Counted from the first letter of the stretch, positions 34,339 through 43,846 are shown. The stretch: 64,000 bases of DNA from JAEXNA01 sp041676625 (GCA_041676625.1 JBAYRN010000008.1:1-64000); one strand, 5' to 3'. Numbers and translations are program-made. Notes: generated by a model from the sequence alone, not told the origin.

Positions 34339-35190
34339 ATGCTAGCTGTCGAGTTGGAGCGAGTGGGGAAGCCCCATCTATATCCTGAGCCGGAGTTCGA
34401 ACTCAAATCGGGGGACCGGGTGGTGGTGGAAACCGCCCGGGGTACCGAATTGGGCAAGGTCATCTCCACCTCCATCCCTTTCGTGGGAGAGACCCCGAAC
34501 GATGCCTTCAAAGCTCTCCGGGCGGCCTCGGCCGAAGACCTCAAGCAGGACTACCAGAACCGGATCGAGTCGGCCCAGGCCTTTACTATGGCCCGAGATG
34601 CCATCCAGAGACTCGGACTGGAGATGAGGCTGCTGGAAGCGCGCCTGACCCTGAACCAGGAAAGGATCATCTTTTTCTTCTGGGCCGAGGGCCGGGTGGA
34701 TTTTCGGGTCCTGGTCAAAGAGCTCGTCTCCCTCTTTAAGTGCCGCATCGAACTCCATCAGGTGGGGTCTCGGGACCGCGCCAAGATGATTGGCGGTATC
34801 GGGGTGTGCGGCCGGACCTGCTGCTGCACCTTGTGGCTACGGGAGTTTAGCTCGGTCAGTATACGACTGGCCAGAGAGCAACAGTTGCACGTGAAGCCGG
34901 ATAAAATTTCCGGAGTGTGCGGCCGGCTCATGTGTTGCTTGCGTTACGAATACGAAACTTATCGCGCCTTGCGCCAGGAAATGCCTGCGCCGGGCAGCGA
35001 GATCGACACCCCTGACGGCCTTGTGGTGGTGCTGGACTCGGACCCCATCAACCGTACCTTGCTGGTCAAAAAAGTATCCGCCAGCGAGGACGAAAGAGAT
35101 GCCGTTTACCGTATACCGTTGGGGCGGGCGAAACTCGACCCGGGCAGGGGATGCACTTCCTGTAGCGGTCCCATCGAAGAGACCGAGTGA
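34339..35190 (+). CDS. ricT: PSP1/RicT (YaaT) family protein
   Basis: A 283-residue protein with the PSP1 C-terminal domain (ARLTLNQERIIFFFWAEGRV, VDFRVLVKELVSLFKCRIEL) and the cysteine-rich block GVCGRTCCC and GVCGRLMCC. In Bacillus the Ric complex (RicT/RicA/RicF) binds Fe-S clusters and stimulates RNase Y mRNA processing. It follows holB by four bases, as in Bacillota, where tmk, holB and yaaT also cluster. Length matches the family. Confidence 0.92.
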   Translation: MLAVELERVGKPHLYPEPEFELKSGDRVVVETARGTELGKVISTSIPFVGETPNDAFKALRAASAEDLKQDYQNRIESAQAFTMARDAIQRLGLEMRLLEARLTLNQERIIFFFWAEGRVDFRVLVKELVSLFKCRIELHQVGSRDRAKMIGGIGVCGRTCCCTLWLREFSSVSIRLAREQQLHVKPDKISGVCGRLMCCLRYEYETYRALRQEMPAPGSEIDTPDGLVVVLDSDPINRTLLVKKVSASEDERDAVYRIPLGRAKLDPGRGCTSCSGPIEETE

Positions 35191-35278
35191 AGTGTATCGG
35201 ACAATTTCTGGGCTCTGCTGCCCCTATTTCGTTTCGTGGGAATGAAAGGCTTGACGAAAAGTTTTATCATGAGAAAAG

Positions 35279-35307
35279 TTCTCCACAAATCCACAGAGTT
35301 TTCCACA
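35279..35307 (+). promoter_or_regulatory. Three DnaA-box-like sequences
   Basis: TTCTCCACA (35279-35287), AAATCCACA (35287-35295) and TTTTCCACA (35299-35307) lie in tandem on one strand. The first and third match TTATCCACA at eight of nine positions, and the third fits the relaxed TTWTNCACA exactly. They lie in the 160-bp gap after the holB-ricT operon. DnaA binding is inference. Confidence 0.4.
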
Positions 35308-35350
35308 GGTTTGTTCAGCCATCATTTCCCTGATTCAGGGGAGGCCAGCC

Positions 35351-36133
35351 TTGTCTGAATCCCACCTTTCCCCCGGAGAAAAACCCTGGATCGCCATCAC
35401 CGGAAGCTCCTCCGGGATCGGCCGCACAGCGGCCCACCACCTGGCTTCTCGTGGCTTCGGGGTGGTGATTGCCTCCGAACAATCGGAGGCCAATCAAAGG
35501 GTTCGCGAGGAGATCGTGGAGGCCGGATTTCGAGCCGAAGTGGTCGACCTGGACCTTTTGGACTCCCAGAGCGTGGAAAGTTTTTGCCTGCGGGTCAACC
35601 AGAAGGTGGAGTTTTGTGAAATCCTGATCAACAATGCCGGGATAGGGCTCCACAAGACCCTGGAGGAAAGTTCCGAAGAAGAATTCAGGCGGGTCTTCGA
35701 GGTCAATTTTTTTGCCCTGACCAATCTATGCCGCCAGGCCGTCTCTTATATGAAAGAAATGGGCACCGGACACATCATCAATATTTCCTCCGCCTCGGCT
35801 CGCCGCAGTCTGGGACACATGTCGTGCTACGGTGCCACCAAAGGGGCGGTCCACTGCTTTTCCCAGGCGCTGCGGTTGGAGGTGGCCCGCTACGGGATCG
35901 CCGTCACCGAGATCCTCCCCATCTCGGTGCGCACGGAGTTTTTTGACCGCGCCGGCTACCAACCCAAAGGGCTGGTACAGACCCCCGAGACCATCGCCCG
36001 GCTCGTGGAGAGAGCTATCCGCACCCGGGAGGCTGAACTGTGCAGTTCTCAGTTGACCCGCCTGGGGTTCTTACTGGATGTGATCGCCCCCAACTTTTCT
36101 TCCCGACTGCTGGAGTGGCAGCAAAAGCGATAG
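35351..36133 (+). CDS. Short-chain dehydrogenase/reductase
   Basis: A 260-residue classical SDR. The cofactor motif is ITGSSSGIGR, followed by LINNAGIG, the catalytic Ser in INISSASARR and the YGATKGA (Y-x3-K) pair. Substrate unknown. TTG 35351 is supported by GGGGAGG about eight bases upstream. It stands alone after the DnaA-box-like region and is followed by the HD-domain gene 49 bp later. Confidence 0.9.
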   Translation: MSESHLSPGEKPWIAITGSSSGIGRTAAHHLASRGFGVVIASEQSEANQRVREEIVEAGFRAEVVDLDLLDSQSVESFCLRVNQKVEFCEILINNAGIGLHKTLEESSEEEFRRVFEVNFFALTNLCRQAVSYMKEMGTGHIINISSASARRSLGHMSCYGATKGAVHCFSQALRLEVARYGIAVTEILPISVRTEFFDRAGYQPKGLVQTPETIARLVERAIRTREAELCSSQLTRLGFLLDVIAPNFSSRLLEWQQKR

Positions 36134-36182
36134 TCTTTCCTTTGGAAGGTTCCATTCCTGATCCCGAGAACTCTCTAAGGGA

Positions 36183-38120
36183 ATGAAGAACGTCTCGCAG
36201 CTACCCTTTCACCATCCACCCGGTCGGGTGGCTGGCCCGTCCAGCAGTCCGAACAAAGGGAAGCCGGTCGCCCTTCCCTTCACCCCGGACAGTCCCCAAC
36301 GTCTGGAGCCACGTGAATCGGTCACTTTTCAACAGTCCGCTCCCCCATCGGAAGCGATTGTCCGCGAGACTCCGCAGGAGCGGGTGGAAAAACCCCGGTT
36401 GGAGGAGTCGGCCCCCCAGTCACTCTCCCTTTCCCCGACCCAAGAACTTTTGAGCAACGACTCCGCCGCAGGCACCCTCACTCTGCTGGAGAGCCCGGCG
36501 CCGTCCGCGAGTCAATCCACCACCGGCCCCTCCCTGGTGGAACTGCTGGGGATCCAGGATACGCCGGTTTCCGAGCGGCGGATGGAGAGCCAGGAGAAGG
36601 CCTATCTGCGCAGCTATCCGTATGAGGGAGGCCCCAAAGCCGAGACCGTTCGAGCCGAGCTCAAGGAGCGCTACACCGACCCCCGAAACTCCACCGAAGC
36701 ATTTACCCGGGAGTTGCAGAGCTTCGCTGAGCAGCGGGGAGTCGTCCTGGAGGCTCCTGATCAGTTTCAGAAGCCTTTGAGTGAAGTAGGGGTGGAACCG
36801 CTGAAGAAAGCCCTGGCCCCCACCGTGGAGGCCCTTTTCGGTAATAAGGAAGCTAATCACAATCCGGAGAAAAAAGCACTGGTCAGCGCCCAGGCGGGCC
36901 GTTTCCTGGACCTGGTCGCCGAGGCTGCCCCTCCCGGTATGTCCGCCTCCGACGCCTTCAAGCTGGCCCAGGACAACGCCGTTCTGGTGGCTTATCAAGA
37001 TCGCGTTTCCAGCGAAGTTTTTATGGGAGATCACGGGGTCCGCCACCTGCTGGGGCACAACATCCGGGTCTGTGAAGAGCTGGCCGACAAAGTGGTAGCC
37101 CAGGGTGGTACGGTCAGCGCCAAGGACCGCCTGGTCATGCACCAGACCATGGTCATGCACGACCTGGGGTACGCCATGAATTCGGTACGCACCGGCGTTC
37201 AGCAGGATGGCATTCAGGGGCAGGAAAACGGACACAACGTGCTGGCTGCCCGGGTCTTGCGGGAGCAATCTGCCGACCCCACCAACCCTCTCAACAAGCT
37301 CTTCAACAAAGAGGATCTCGAGCACATCCACTCCTGCATTCTCCATCATGACAAAGACGACCAGGGAAAGCCTGGTGTGGAGCTGAGGATGGGCCCTCAA
37401 CCCTCGGAAGAAGACCGGCGGGTGAACCTGGAAACCATCGTGCGCACCGCCGACAATACTCACGCTTTCGACGACAAGCTTCCTGAGCTTGCGCTCCGAG
37501 AGCCTCGCAGCCTTAAGAGTCTTCGCATGCTGCAGACCGCTGCCGAGGTCGGAGACAAGGCCCTCTTCAAGGAACTGCAGGGCGACCTCAAGCAGAAAGT
37601 GGAGGCCCGAGAGGACCTCGCGCCGGACGACCGCAAGGCCCTCTCCAATGCGGTGAACACCATGGACGAACTGGCTCACCGCTTCAACACTCGGCGTATC
37701 GCGGGGCGGCAGCCCACATACGAAGTTTCCGCCGATGGCACCATCACGGTGGGGGTCAAAGAGTCTCCTATCCACCGGCAGGTGGCCGCCCTCTTCGGGC
37801 AGCCCGCCTACAAGCAGTTGGAGAAGTTCGTCGAGGAGAACGCCGGGCGGGAGGTCAAGTTAGACGGCCGCAGTGAGCGGGTTGAAGGGGGGCCGTTGGT
37901 GGTCGACGTCCAACTGGGCACCTCTCCCCAGGTGAAGCAAACCGCTTTTGAGGCTCAAGTGACTGAGTCGGTCCTCAACGACGCCGCCTTCACCAAATTT
38001 GCGATGCTCGACTCCCAGCTCTCCAAGCAGCAGCAACTCCAGACCGACGCCTCGGAGGTAGAGGCCATCAAGACCAGGCGACTTCAGTTGCTCCAGAAGT
38101 ATCGGCAGAGCCAGGATTGA
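36183..38120 (+). CDS. HD-domain phosphohydrolase with long disordered N-terminus
   Basis: A 645-residue protein. Residues about 1-140 are disordered, Ser/Pro/Gln/Glu-rich, without a signal core. An HD-type metal site lies around residues 281-390: GDHGVRHLLGHN, VMHDLGYAM and ILHHDKDDQG, with a later Asp in IVRTADNTHAF. The C-terminus (about 430-645) is charged and helical. HD hydrolases act on (cyclic) nucleotides; the substrate here is unknown. AAGGGA abuts the ATG unusually closely. The next gene overlaps its stop (TGATG). Confidence 0.75.
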   Translation: MKNVSQLPFHHPPGRVAGPSSSPNKGKPVALPFTPDSPQRLEPRESVTFQQSAPPSEAIVRETPQERVEKPRLEESAPQSLSLSPTQELLSNDSAAGTLTLLESPAPSASQSTTGPSLVELLGIQDTPVSERRMESQEKAYLRSYPYEGGPKAETVRAELKERYTDPRNSTEAFTRELQSFAEQRGVVLEAPDQFQKPLSEVGVEPLKKALAPTVEALFGNKEANHNPEKKALVSAQAGRFLDLVAEAAPPGMSASDAFKLAQDNAVLVAYQDRVSSEVFMGDHGVRHLLGHNIRVCEELADKVVAQGGTVSAKDRLVMHQTMVMHDLGYAMNSVRTGVQQDGIQGQENGHNVLAARVLREQSADPTNPLNKLFNKEDLEHIHSCILHHDKDDQGKPGVELRMGPQPSEEDRRVNLETIVRTADNTHAFDDKLPELALREPRSLKSLRMLQTAAEVGDKALFKELQGDLKQKVEAREDLAPDDRKALSNAVNTMDELAHRFNTRRIAGRQPTYEVSADGTITVGVKESPIHRQVAALFGQPAYKQLEKFVEENAGREVKLDGRSERVEGGPLVVDVQLGTSPQVKQTAFEAQVTESVLNDAAFTKFAMLDSQLSKQQQLQTDASEVEAIKTRRLQLLQKYRQSQD

Positions 38121-38485
38121 TGACCAGTTCCGAAGCCCGCGTCCGGGAACTCCTGAGCGAGTGGATGGGTCGCTTCGTGCTGCCCCCCCTTCAAGACGAA
38201 CGTCGCAAGATAGAAGAACTCTCGTGCGAGATGGTACAGAACTTCTTCATCCTGCTGCTGGCCGCTTGCGAAGAACCCTGGCCCGACACCCCCTGGCTCG
38301 TCCTGGAAAAACTAGCCCCCGATCTAACCACCCCCCTGCCCGAGCCCGAAGGTTCTCCCTTCACCCTCTCCCAGGCCCTCGGCATCGGCAAGCCCAACAG
38401 CGAAATCTTCCTGCTCCAACAACACCTCCTCGACCAGGTTTCAACTGAACGGCACGCCTGGCTGTGGAAGTATGGGTATATGTGA
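38120..38485 (+). CDS. Small hypothetical protein coupled to the HD hydrolase
   Basis: A 121-residue soluble acidic protein of unknown function, largely helical (VQNFFILLLAACEEPWPDTP, GKPNSEIFLLQQHLLDQV). Its ATG overlaps the HD-gene stop by one base (TGATG), so expression is coupled. It may be a partner or regulator of the HD enzyme; this rests only on the gene arrangement. Confidence 0.55.
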   Translation: MTSSEARVRELLSEWMGRFVLPPLQDERRKIEELSCEMVQNFFILLLAACEEPWPDTPWLVLEKLAPDLTTPLPEPEGSPFTLSQALGIGKPNSEIFLLQQHLLDQVSTERHAWLWKYGYM

Positions 38486-38600
38486 GGGTTGGGTAAATGA
38501 CTCTGCCCACAACTGCAACTGCGGCAGGGAACCATCTGCATCGTCGTTAGGTTTCAGGCTCTGGCCAGGAAGAGACCCACCGACACAGGAAACTCTACCA

Positions 38601-39740
38601 ATGCCATCAATCCCCCAAGCGCTCCTCCTGTTCCTCCTCCTCCCCTTCGGCTGCAACGGCCCGATCACATCGAAACCCAAGGTGCCGCCGGTGACCACCC
38701 CTAAGACGGAGTTTCGGGCCAATTTCTTCGACCACGATCAGCAACTGGATCCGATCGAGATCAGCACGGTGCAGGGGCGTTTTCGACTTGAGCGGGACGG
38801 CAAAGTTTTTGTGGGTGACCTTGATCCGAAAGGCGAAGTGGCAGTGCTTAACCCCGAAAAGCGAACCTATTTTCAGTACCAGCCGACCCGTTTCTCTTCT
38901 TTGTTCAGTACGCACGACCGCCCCGCGGCCACCCGCTACGAGGGCGCCGTCAGATCTTCGGGGTTGAGGACCGTGAGTGAGCGTGTAGCATTGGCGTTTC
39001 GCAGCCCTTGCGACGCCGCCACCGAGTGGCGACAAGATCACCGCATCTGCGAGTGGATGGAGAGCGGACCTGATCTGCGCACCTTTACTCACGAATTCTT
39101 CGGCCGGAAGTCCATGCGGGAAGGCTTCGAGAAGACTCGATCGTCGGTGACTCACGTCTACAACACGAAGCTGGGGGTCCTGATGGACGGCCCTCAGGGC
39201 GGCTATCTTCGCGATATCGAGATAGCCGATATCGCCGACGATCGATTTGAGATCCCGCCGGGCTACGTCGATCTGGTGAGTGACGAGGTCTTGCGAGATC
39301 CTCGCTTCGGGTACATCGGAAGTTTCGATATGTTGCAGGGGGTGGAGCTTGAGCCGTTCATGGAGTTCGTCATCCAGACTCCTCCCGTGCCTGCTCCGCC
39401 AGAATGGATCTATCAAAAGGAGAAGTGGTGGGTGAAGGGCGACTCGAGTCGCTGGCTCTTTATCGAGAGAAGTTATCCGCTAGCCCATTTCGATCCCCGC
39501 CAGGTGCCGTTCAATATCGACCACCGTTTCCAGGTGAAAGCATGGGACGAGCACCCGGAAGTTGGAGAACTTTCGATGCGGGACCCGAAAGGCAACCTCG
39601 TGTTCTACGGCAAGGGGCAGCTGTTCAAGCTGACTCTGCCAGAGGAGTTTTTTGGTGACTTGGAAGTCGAGCTTGCCGAAAAATTGCTGTCCAAGGTGTC
39701 AAAAGCGTCACCTCACCCTAAACCTAAACAACGGGGTTAG
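38601..39740 (+). CDS. Possible lipoprotein of unknown function
   Basis: A 379-residue protein starting MPSIPQALLLFLLLPFGCNG, a signal peptide ending in an imperfect lipobox (F-G-C), so it may be a lipoprotein or a simply secreted protein. The mature chain is beta-rich (TVQGRFRLERDGKVFVGDL) with many aromatic residues and no motif I recognise. ATG 38601 is preceded by ACAGGA about ten bases upstream. It is followed 21 bp later by an exported nuclease. Confidence 0.6.
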   Translation: MPSIPQALLLFLLLPFGCNGPITSKPKVPPVTTPKTEFRANFFDHDQQLDPIEISTVQGRFRLERDGKVFVGDLDPKGEVAVLNPEKRTYFQYQPTRFSSLFSTHDRPAATRYEGAVRSSGLRTVSERVALAFRSPCDAATEWRQDHRICEWMESGPDLRTFTHEFFGRKSMREGFEKTRSSVTHVYNTKLGVLMDGPQGGYLRDIEIADIADDRFEIPPGYVDLVSDEVLRDPRFGYIGSFDMLQGVELEPFMEFVIQTPPVPAPPEWIYQKEKWWVKGDSSRWLFIERSYPLAHFDPRQVPFNIDHRFQVKAWDEHPEVGELSMRDPKGNLVFYGKGQLFKLTLPEEFFGDLEVELAEKLLSKVSKASPHPKPKQRG

Positions 39741-39761
39741 GGCGGGAAGGAGAATTCGGCC

Positions 39762-40412
39762 GTGCTATCTGGAGGACTGATCCGCCATAGCTTGGGGCTG
39801 GTGTTGCTGCTCACCGCTTTGCTCGCGGCGCAACCCGAGAACGCCCAGTTATACACCCTGGTTCGAGTGGTCGATGGAGACACCATCGTGGTTCAGCAAG
39901 GTGAGGCTTCAGAAGAGCGAGTCCGGTTCGTGGGGATCGATTGTTTCGAGGTCAGTCGCAACGATCGGCTCAAGAAGCAGGCTGAAGAATTCGGCTTGAG
40001 CGTGTCGGAAGGACAGTTGTTCGCACTAAAAGCTCAGGTGGCGGTGGAAAAGGCCCTGGCCGATGGGAAGGTGATGCTGGAACTCGCCGACCCCGAGCGA
40101 GATCGGTACGGTCGATTGCGGGCCTACGTCTGGACCACCGATGGTACCCTGCTCAACCTGGAGTTACTCAGACAGGGTCTTGCTCTACCTGACGACTACC
40201 CCAAAAAAGCGGAGTATCTGGGGGAGTACGAGGAAGCGGCCCGGACAGCGCGCGCCGAAGGAAACGGCGTTTATCAGCGGCCTGATCCCACCGCCACCCC
40301 ATCGGCAGTGAGAGACGCGGACCCGCCCCGAAGGCCGGCTCCTTACCTTCTGGTCCTGGTATTGGTTGGGATCGGTATTTTGCTTTTTGTGTTGGGGAAG
40401 TTCCGGGGATAG
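39762..40412 (+). CDS. Staphylococcal-nuclease-like thermonuclease, membrane-anchored
   Basis: A 216-residue SNase-fold protein. A signal peptide (residues about 9-28) is followed by VVDGDTIVV, ERVRFVGIDCFEV and DPERDRYGRLRAYVW, containing the conserved Asp/Arg/Glu catalytic positions. LLNLELLRQGLA completes the OB fold. A C-terminal helix (YLLVLVLVGIGILLFVLG) would tether it to the membrane with the nuclease outside. GTG 39762 is preceded by AAGGAGA eight bases upstream. Confidence 0.85.
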   Translation: MLSGGLIRHSLGLVLLLTALLAAQPENAQLYTLVRVVDGDTIVVQQGEASEERVRFVGIDCFEVSRNDRLKKQAEEFGLSVSEGQLFALKAQVAVEKALADGKVMLELADPERDRYGRLRAYVWTTDGTLLNLELLRQGLALPDDYPKKAEYLGEYEEAARTARAEGNGVYQRPDPTATPSAVRDADPPRRPAPYLLVLVLVGIGILLFVLGKFRG

Positions 40413-40440
40413 TTGGAAATTCAATGACTATGGTCAATCG

Positions 40441-40827
40441 CTACTCTTTCTCCAGCGGATAGACGCCGTCGGCGTCGTGGACCTCCTTGCCGGTCAAGGG
40501 CGGGTTGAACACACACACCATGCGCATGTCGGTGTGACCGCGCAGGTAGTGCTTTTCGTGGCCGTCCAGGGCGTAGAGGGTGCCGGGTGAAATGGGGTAC
40601 ACCGTGCCGTCCGGCAGGGTTTCGATCTCGCCGGTCCCCTCGATGCAGTAGACCGCCTCCACGTGGTTTTTGTACCAGATGGTGGTCTGGGTTCCAGCCT
40701 TGATCACGGTGTCGTGCATGGAGAAGCCCATTTTATCCTTGGCCAGAAGAAGGCGCCGGCTGCGCCAGTTGCCTCCATCGATATCGTGTTCGCTGCCGTT
40801 GATCTGCTCTAAGGTTTTTACAATCAT
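40441..40827 (-). CDS. ectC: Ectoine synthase
   Basis: A 128-residue cupin that cyclises N-gamma-acetyl-diaminobutyrate to ectoine. It matches EctC throughout: MIVKTLEQINGSEHDIDGGN, NWRSRRLLLAKDKMGFSMHD, KNHVEAVYCIEGTGEIE (cupin motif 1) and PGTLYALDGHEKHYLRG. AGGAG precedes the ATG. It is the last gene of lysC-ectA-ectB-ectC, eight bases after ectB. Confidence 0.96.
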   Translation of the reverse strand: MIVKTLEQINGSEHDIDGGNWRSRRLLLAKDKMGFSMHDTVIKAGTQTTIWYKNHVEAVYCIEGTGEIETLPDGTVYPISPGTLYALDGHEKHYLRGHTDMRMVCVFNPPLTGKEVHDADGVYPLEKE

Positions 40828-40835
40828 AACAACTC

Positions 40836-42110
40836 CTAACCAACCGCTGCTAGGGAAACCCGAAGGCTTTCCCCTTCGGGTAGAGCCGCCAGGGAGCGCT
40901 CGATGATGTCGAGTGCCTCGACCAGGGCGGGTTCCTCGATGGTCAGAGGAGGCAGAAGCTTGAGCACGCTGTCAGCGGGTCCGGCAGTCTCGATGATGAG
41001 TCCTCTCTTGAAGCACTCTTGAGACCAGCGTCCGGCCAGCCCTTCGAGCTTGCATTCCACCCCCAGTATGAGTCCGCGCCCCCTTACTTCCAGAAGGTCC
41101 GGACACTGCTCCACCAGCGACTGCAGTCGGGTGCGACAGAGCTGAGATTTTCGTGCCACCTCTTTTTCCAGATCCTTATCGGTCCAGTAGCTCAGGGCTT
41201 CCGTGGCGGTGACGAAGGCCAGGTTGTGGCCCCGGAAGGTTCCGTTGTGCTCGCCGGGGTCCCAGACGTCGAGTTCCGGCTTGATCAAGACCAGAGCAAA
41301 GGGCAAACCGTAGCCGCTCAAGGATTTGGAGAGGCAAACGATGTCCGGCTTGAGCCCGGCCTCTTCAAAACTGAAGAAGCCGCCGGTGCGCCCGCAGCCC
41401 ACCTGAATGTCGTCTACGATCAAGGGGATCTCGAACTCCTCGGCCAGCGTGGCCAGACCCTGCAGCCACCGCTTGTCGGCCACCCGCACCCCACCTTCGG
41501 CCTGGACCGTCTCCAGGATAATGGCAGCCGGGAGTTCAAAGCCACTGGAGCTGTTTTCCAAGGAGGCTCGCAGAAAGGCCAGGGAACCGTCGTTGGGGCA
41601 GTCGCCGTAAGGCATTCTTTGAGAGTGGTTCAAGGGCACTCCGGCGCCCTCGCGTTTGGCCCGGTTTCCGGTAAGGGAAAGTGAGCCCAGGGTCATACCG
41701 TGAAAGGCGTTGGTGAAGCAAATGACACTCTGGCGACCAGTAGCCTTACGAGCGACCTTGAGCGCTGCTTCGACAGCATTGGTGCCGGTCGGTCCCGGGA
41801 ACTGAATGCGGTAGTCGAGGCCCCTGGGTTCCAGGATCACTTCCTGAAATTTCTCCAAGAAGGTTCGCTTGGCGGCGGTGTACATGTCCAGGCTGTGGGT
41901 GATCCCACCGGACTGGATGTAGTCCAGCAAGGGCTGCTGGAGGCGAGGATTATTGTGTCCGTAATTGAGCACTCCGGCTCCGGCGAACAGGTCGATGTAG
42001 CGCTTCCCGTCCTGGTCGAACATGTAGGCGTCATGGGCCCGAGTGAAAACCGTGGGAAAAGATCGGCAGTATGAGCGGACTTCAGATTCTAAAGTTTCAA
42101 AGATATTCAT
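40836..42110 (-). CDS. ectB: Diaminobutyrate--2-oxoglutarate transaminase (ectoine pathway)
   Basis: A 424-residue class III PLP aminotransferase converting aspartate semialdehyde to 2,4-diaminobutyrate. MNIFETLESEVRSYCRSFPT is a typical EctB start. FPGPTGTNAVEAALKVARKA and IVDDIQVGCGRTGGFFSFE bind PLP, and the Schiff-base Lys is in CLSKSLSGYGLP. TAAGGAGC lies upstream of the ATG, 12 bases after ectA. Confidence 0.96.
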   Translation of the reverse strand: MNIFETLESEVRSYCRSFPTVFTRAHDAYMFDQDGKRYIDLFAGAGVLNYGHNNPRLQQPLLDYIQSGGITHSLDMYTAAKRTFLEKFQEVILEPRGLDYRIQFPGPTGTNAVEAALKVARKATGRQSVICFTNAFHGMTLGSLSLTGNRAKREGAGVPLNHSQRMPYGDCPNDGSLAFLRASLENSSSGFELPAAIILETVQAEGGVRVADKRWLQGLATLAEEFEIPLIVDDIQVGCGRTGGFFSFEEAGLKPDIVCLSKSLSGYGLPFALVLIKPELDVWDPGEHNGTFRGHNLAFVTATEALSYWTDKDLEKEVARKSQLCRTRLQSLVEQCPDLLEVRGRGLILGVECKLEGLAGRWSQECFKRGLIIETAGPADSVLKLLPPLTIEEPALVEALDIIERSLAALPEGESLRVSLAAVG

Positions 42111-42122
42111 AAGATAAGCTCC

Positions 42123-42626
42123 TTAGGCTAAGGTTGGTGAGGTGGGCAAAGCTGATGGTTGTAACGGACCGATGCTGAACAGCTCCTCCGGTTCGTGGGG
42201 GTGATAAAAATGGTGTTCGCGGAAGTAAGGCTCGACAGTGCATGTCACTTCCATCTTTTGGGCAAGGCTCTGGAAGAGCGCACGGGAGGCCAGGTTGTCC
42301 GGGGAAACGGTTGCTTCCAGCACGGTGGCTCGGGTCTGCTCGAGAAGCGCCTTCAGCAGCTTGCTGGCGACGCCCTGGCCTCGGGCCTTTGGAGAAACGC
42401 CCACTTGCCATACGAAGACCGACCCGGGCCGCTCAGGGGGGCGAAAGCCCACCACGAAGCCTATCATTCGGCCGTCTTTTTCGGCCACCACGCACGAACG
42501 ATGAAACTCGCAGGCGAACAGAACGTAGAAGTAGCCGGTATTACGCTCGAGCGTGCCGATCTCTTCGAGCAGGCGCCACATCTCTTTGCCATCGGAGGCT
42601 CGGCTCGGCCGATAGACGATACTCAC
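42123..42626 (-). CDS. ectA: Diaminobutyrate acetyltransferase
   Basis: A 167-residue GNAT acetylating the gamma-amino group of diaminobutyrate. It has the EctA opening (MSIVYRPSRASDGKEMWRLL), the VGFRPPERPGSVFVWQVGV strand and the acetyl-CoA loop SPKARGQGVASKLLKALLEQ. GTG 42626 overlaps the TGA of lysC (GTGA), so the two are coupled; the long in-frame extension upstream lies inside lysC and is not used. Confidence 0.95.
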   Translation of the reverse strand: MSIVYRPSRASDGKEMWRLLEEIGTLERNTGYFYVLFACEFHRSCVVAEKDGRMIGFVVGFRPPERPGSVFVWQVGVSPKARGQGVASKLLKALLEQTRATVLEATVSPDNLASRALFQSLAQKMEVTCTVEPYFREHHFYHPHEPEELFSIGPLQPSALPTSPTLA

Positions 42627-43792
42627 GCCGGTACCTCGGCGTCGATGAACTGTTGGTGAAGGATGCGATTGGCGGCTCTCACTGCTTCGGCCGGTAGCAG
42701 GCAAGTAAGGGAGTGAGGCTCGGCATAACCCTCGAGCGGAGTGATGTTCTCTCCCCCCAGGGCTTCCACCATCCGAGCCAGGTGGTGGGGCGGTTCGTCC
42801 CAACCAGAGCCCACCACCGAGACGGACCCCAGGCCTTGAGAGCAGACCACTTGAGAGCGGAACTCCGACTCCAGACGACGTCTAAAGGAAGCCAGATCGG
42901 CCACGTTTTCTCCGCTCAGCAAATAGTCGTGAGCCTCGGCTCGAAAGATGTCTGATTCATCCCACAGTTCTCTGACTTGGTGGGTCAGGTCTTCTTGCAA
43001 AAGCTGGACGCGAAACAGATCGCTGCGTCCAGTCACTCCAATGACCCGGTGCTGAACCTTCGAACTCTCTCGGATCACCGTTCCTGGACCGTCTTGAAAA
43101 GTGGACAAGGCGTGGATCTCAAGATTGCTGCGGCGAGCAAATTCGACCGCATCGGCGTTGAGTACCTTGGCCCCTCCGCGGGCCATCTCTTGCATCTCCT
43201 GGTAGGAGAGTTCGGGTAGTCTACGGGCACTCGGGACCAGACGGGGGTCACTGGAATAGATACCGTCGACGTCGGAGTAGATCTCGCAGCGCTCGGCCTG
43301 CAGGGCAGCGGCCAGGGCCACCGCCGAAGTATCCGAACCGCCCCGCCCCAGTGTGGTCACCTCTCCGGAGTAGGAGAGCCCCTGAAAACCGGCGACCACC
43401 ACCACGCGCCCCTGTTCAAGCTCGGCCCGGACCCGCTGGGGGCGCACTTCTAATATGCGTGCGCGGTTGTGAACCGGGGTAGTCACGATACCGGCCTGGG
43501 GTCCGTTTAAGGATATGGCTTCAAGGCCGAGGTCCTGGATGGCCATACTCAAGAGTGAGCTTGAGATCTGCTCACCGGCGGTCAGGAGAATGTCGAGTTC
43601 TCTGCAAGGGGGCTCCTCACAGACGGCTCGGGCCAGCCGACAGAATCGGTCGGTGGTGTCTCCCATGGCCGAGACCACAACGGCCACATTGAGGCCCTCT
43701 CGCCGACGGGCGGCAATTTTCTGGGCGACTTGCTTGAGCTTCTCCGGAGTGGACACCGAAGAACCTCCATATTTTTGAACGATAAATCTCAC
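42623..43792 (-). CDS. lysC: Aspartate kinase, ectoine-operon type
   Basis: A 389-residue aspartokinase starting MRFIVQKYGGSSVSTPEKL (catalytic KYGGSS), with GRGGSDTSAVALAAAL and SDVDGIYSSDPRLVP in the kinase domain and an ACT-type C-terminal half (SVSVVGSGWDEPPHHLARMV). Some ectoine operons carry a dedicated aspartokinase (Ask_Ect) to escape lysine/threonine feedback. Its place as first gene, coupled to ectA, suggests that role here. GTG 43792 follows GGGAGGA. Confidence 0.93.
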   Translation of the reverse strand: MRFIVQKYGGSSVSTPEKLKQVAQKIAARRREGLNVAVVVSAMGDTTDRFCRLARAVCEEPPCRELDILLTAGEQISSSLLSMAIQDLGLEAISLNGPQAGIVTTPVHNRARILEVRPQRVRAELEQGRVVVVAGFQGLSYSGEVTTLGRGGSDTSAVALAAALQAERCEIYSDVDGIYSSDPRLVPSARRLPELSYQEMQEMARGGAKVLNADAVEFARRSNLEIHALSTFQDGPGTVIRESSKVQHRVIGVTGRSDLFRVQLLQEDLTHQVRELWDESDIFRAEAHDYLLSGENVADLASFRRRLESEFRSQVVCSQGLGSVSVVGSGWDEPPHHLARMVEALGGENITPLEGYAEPHSLTCLLPAEAVRAANRILHQQFIDAEVPA

Positions 43793-43846
43793 GAAATAGA
43801 TGTTCCTCCCTACCGGCTATCAAGGCCAGTGTATTTTGTGTACATA

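Noticed and set aside
36420..37775. 451-codon minus-strand frame
   Set aside because: It is antisense to the HD-domain gene, whose metal motifs and coupling to the next gene support the plus strand. No start signal or family match was seen.
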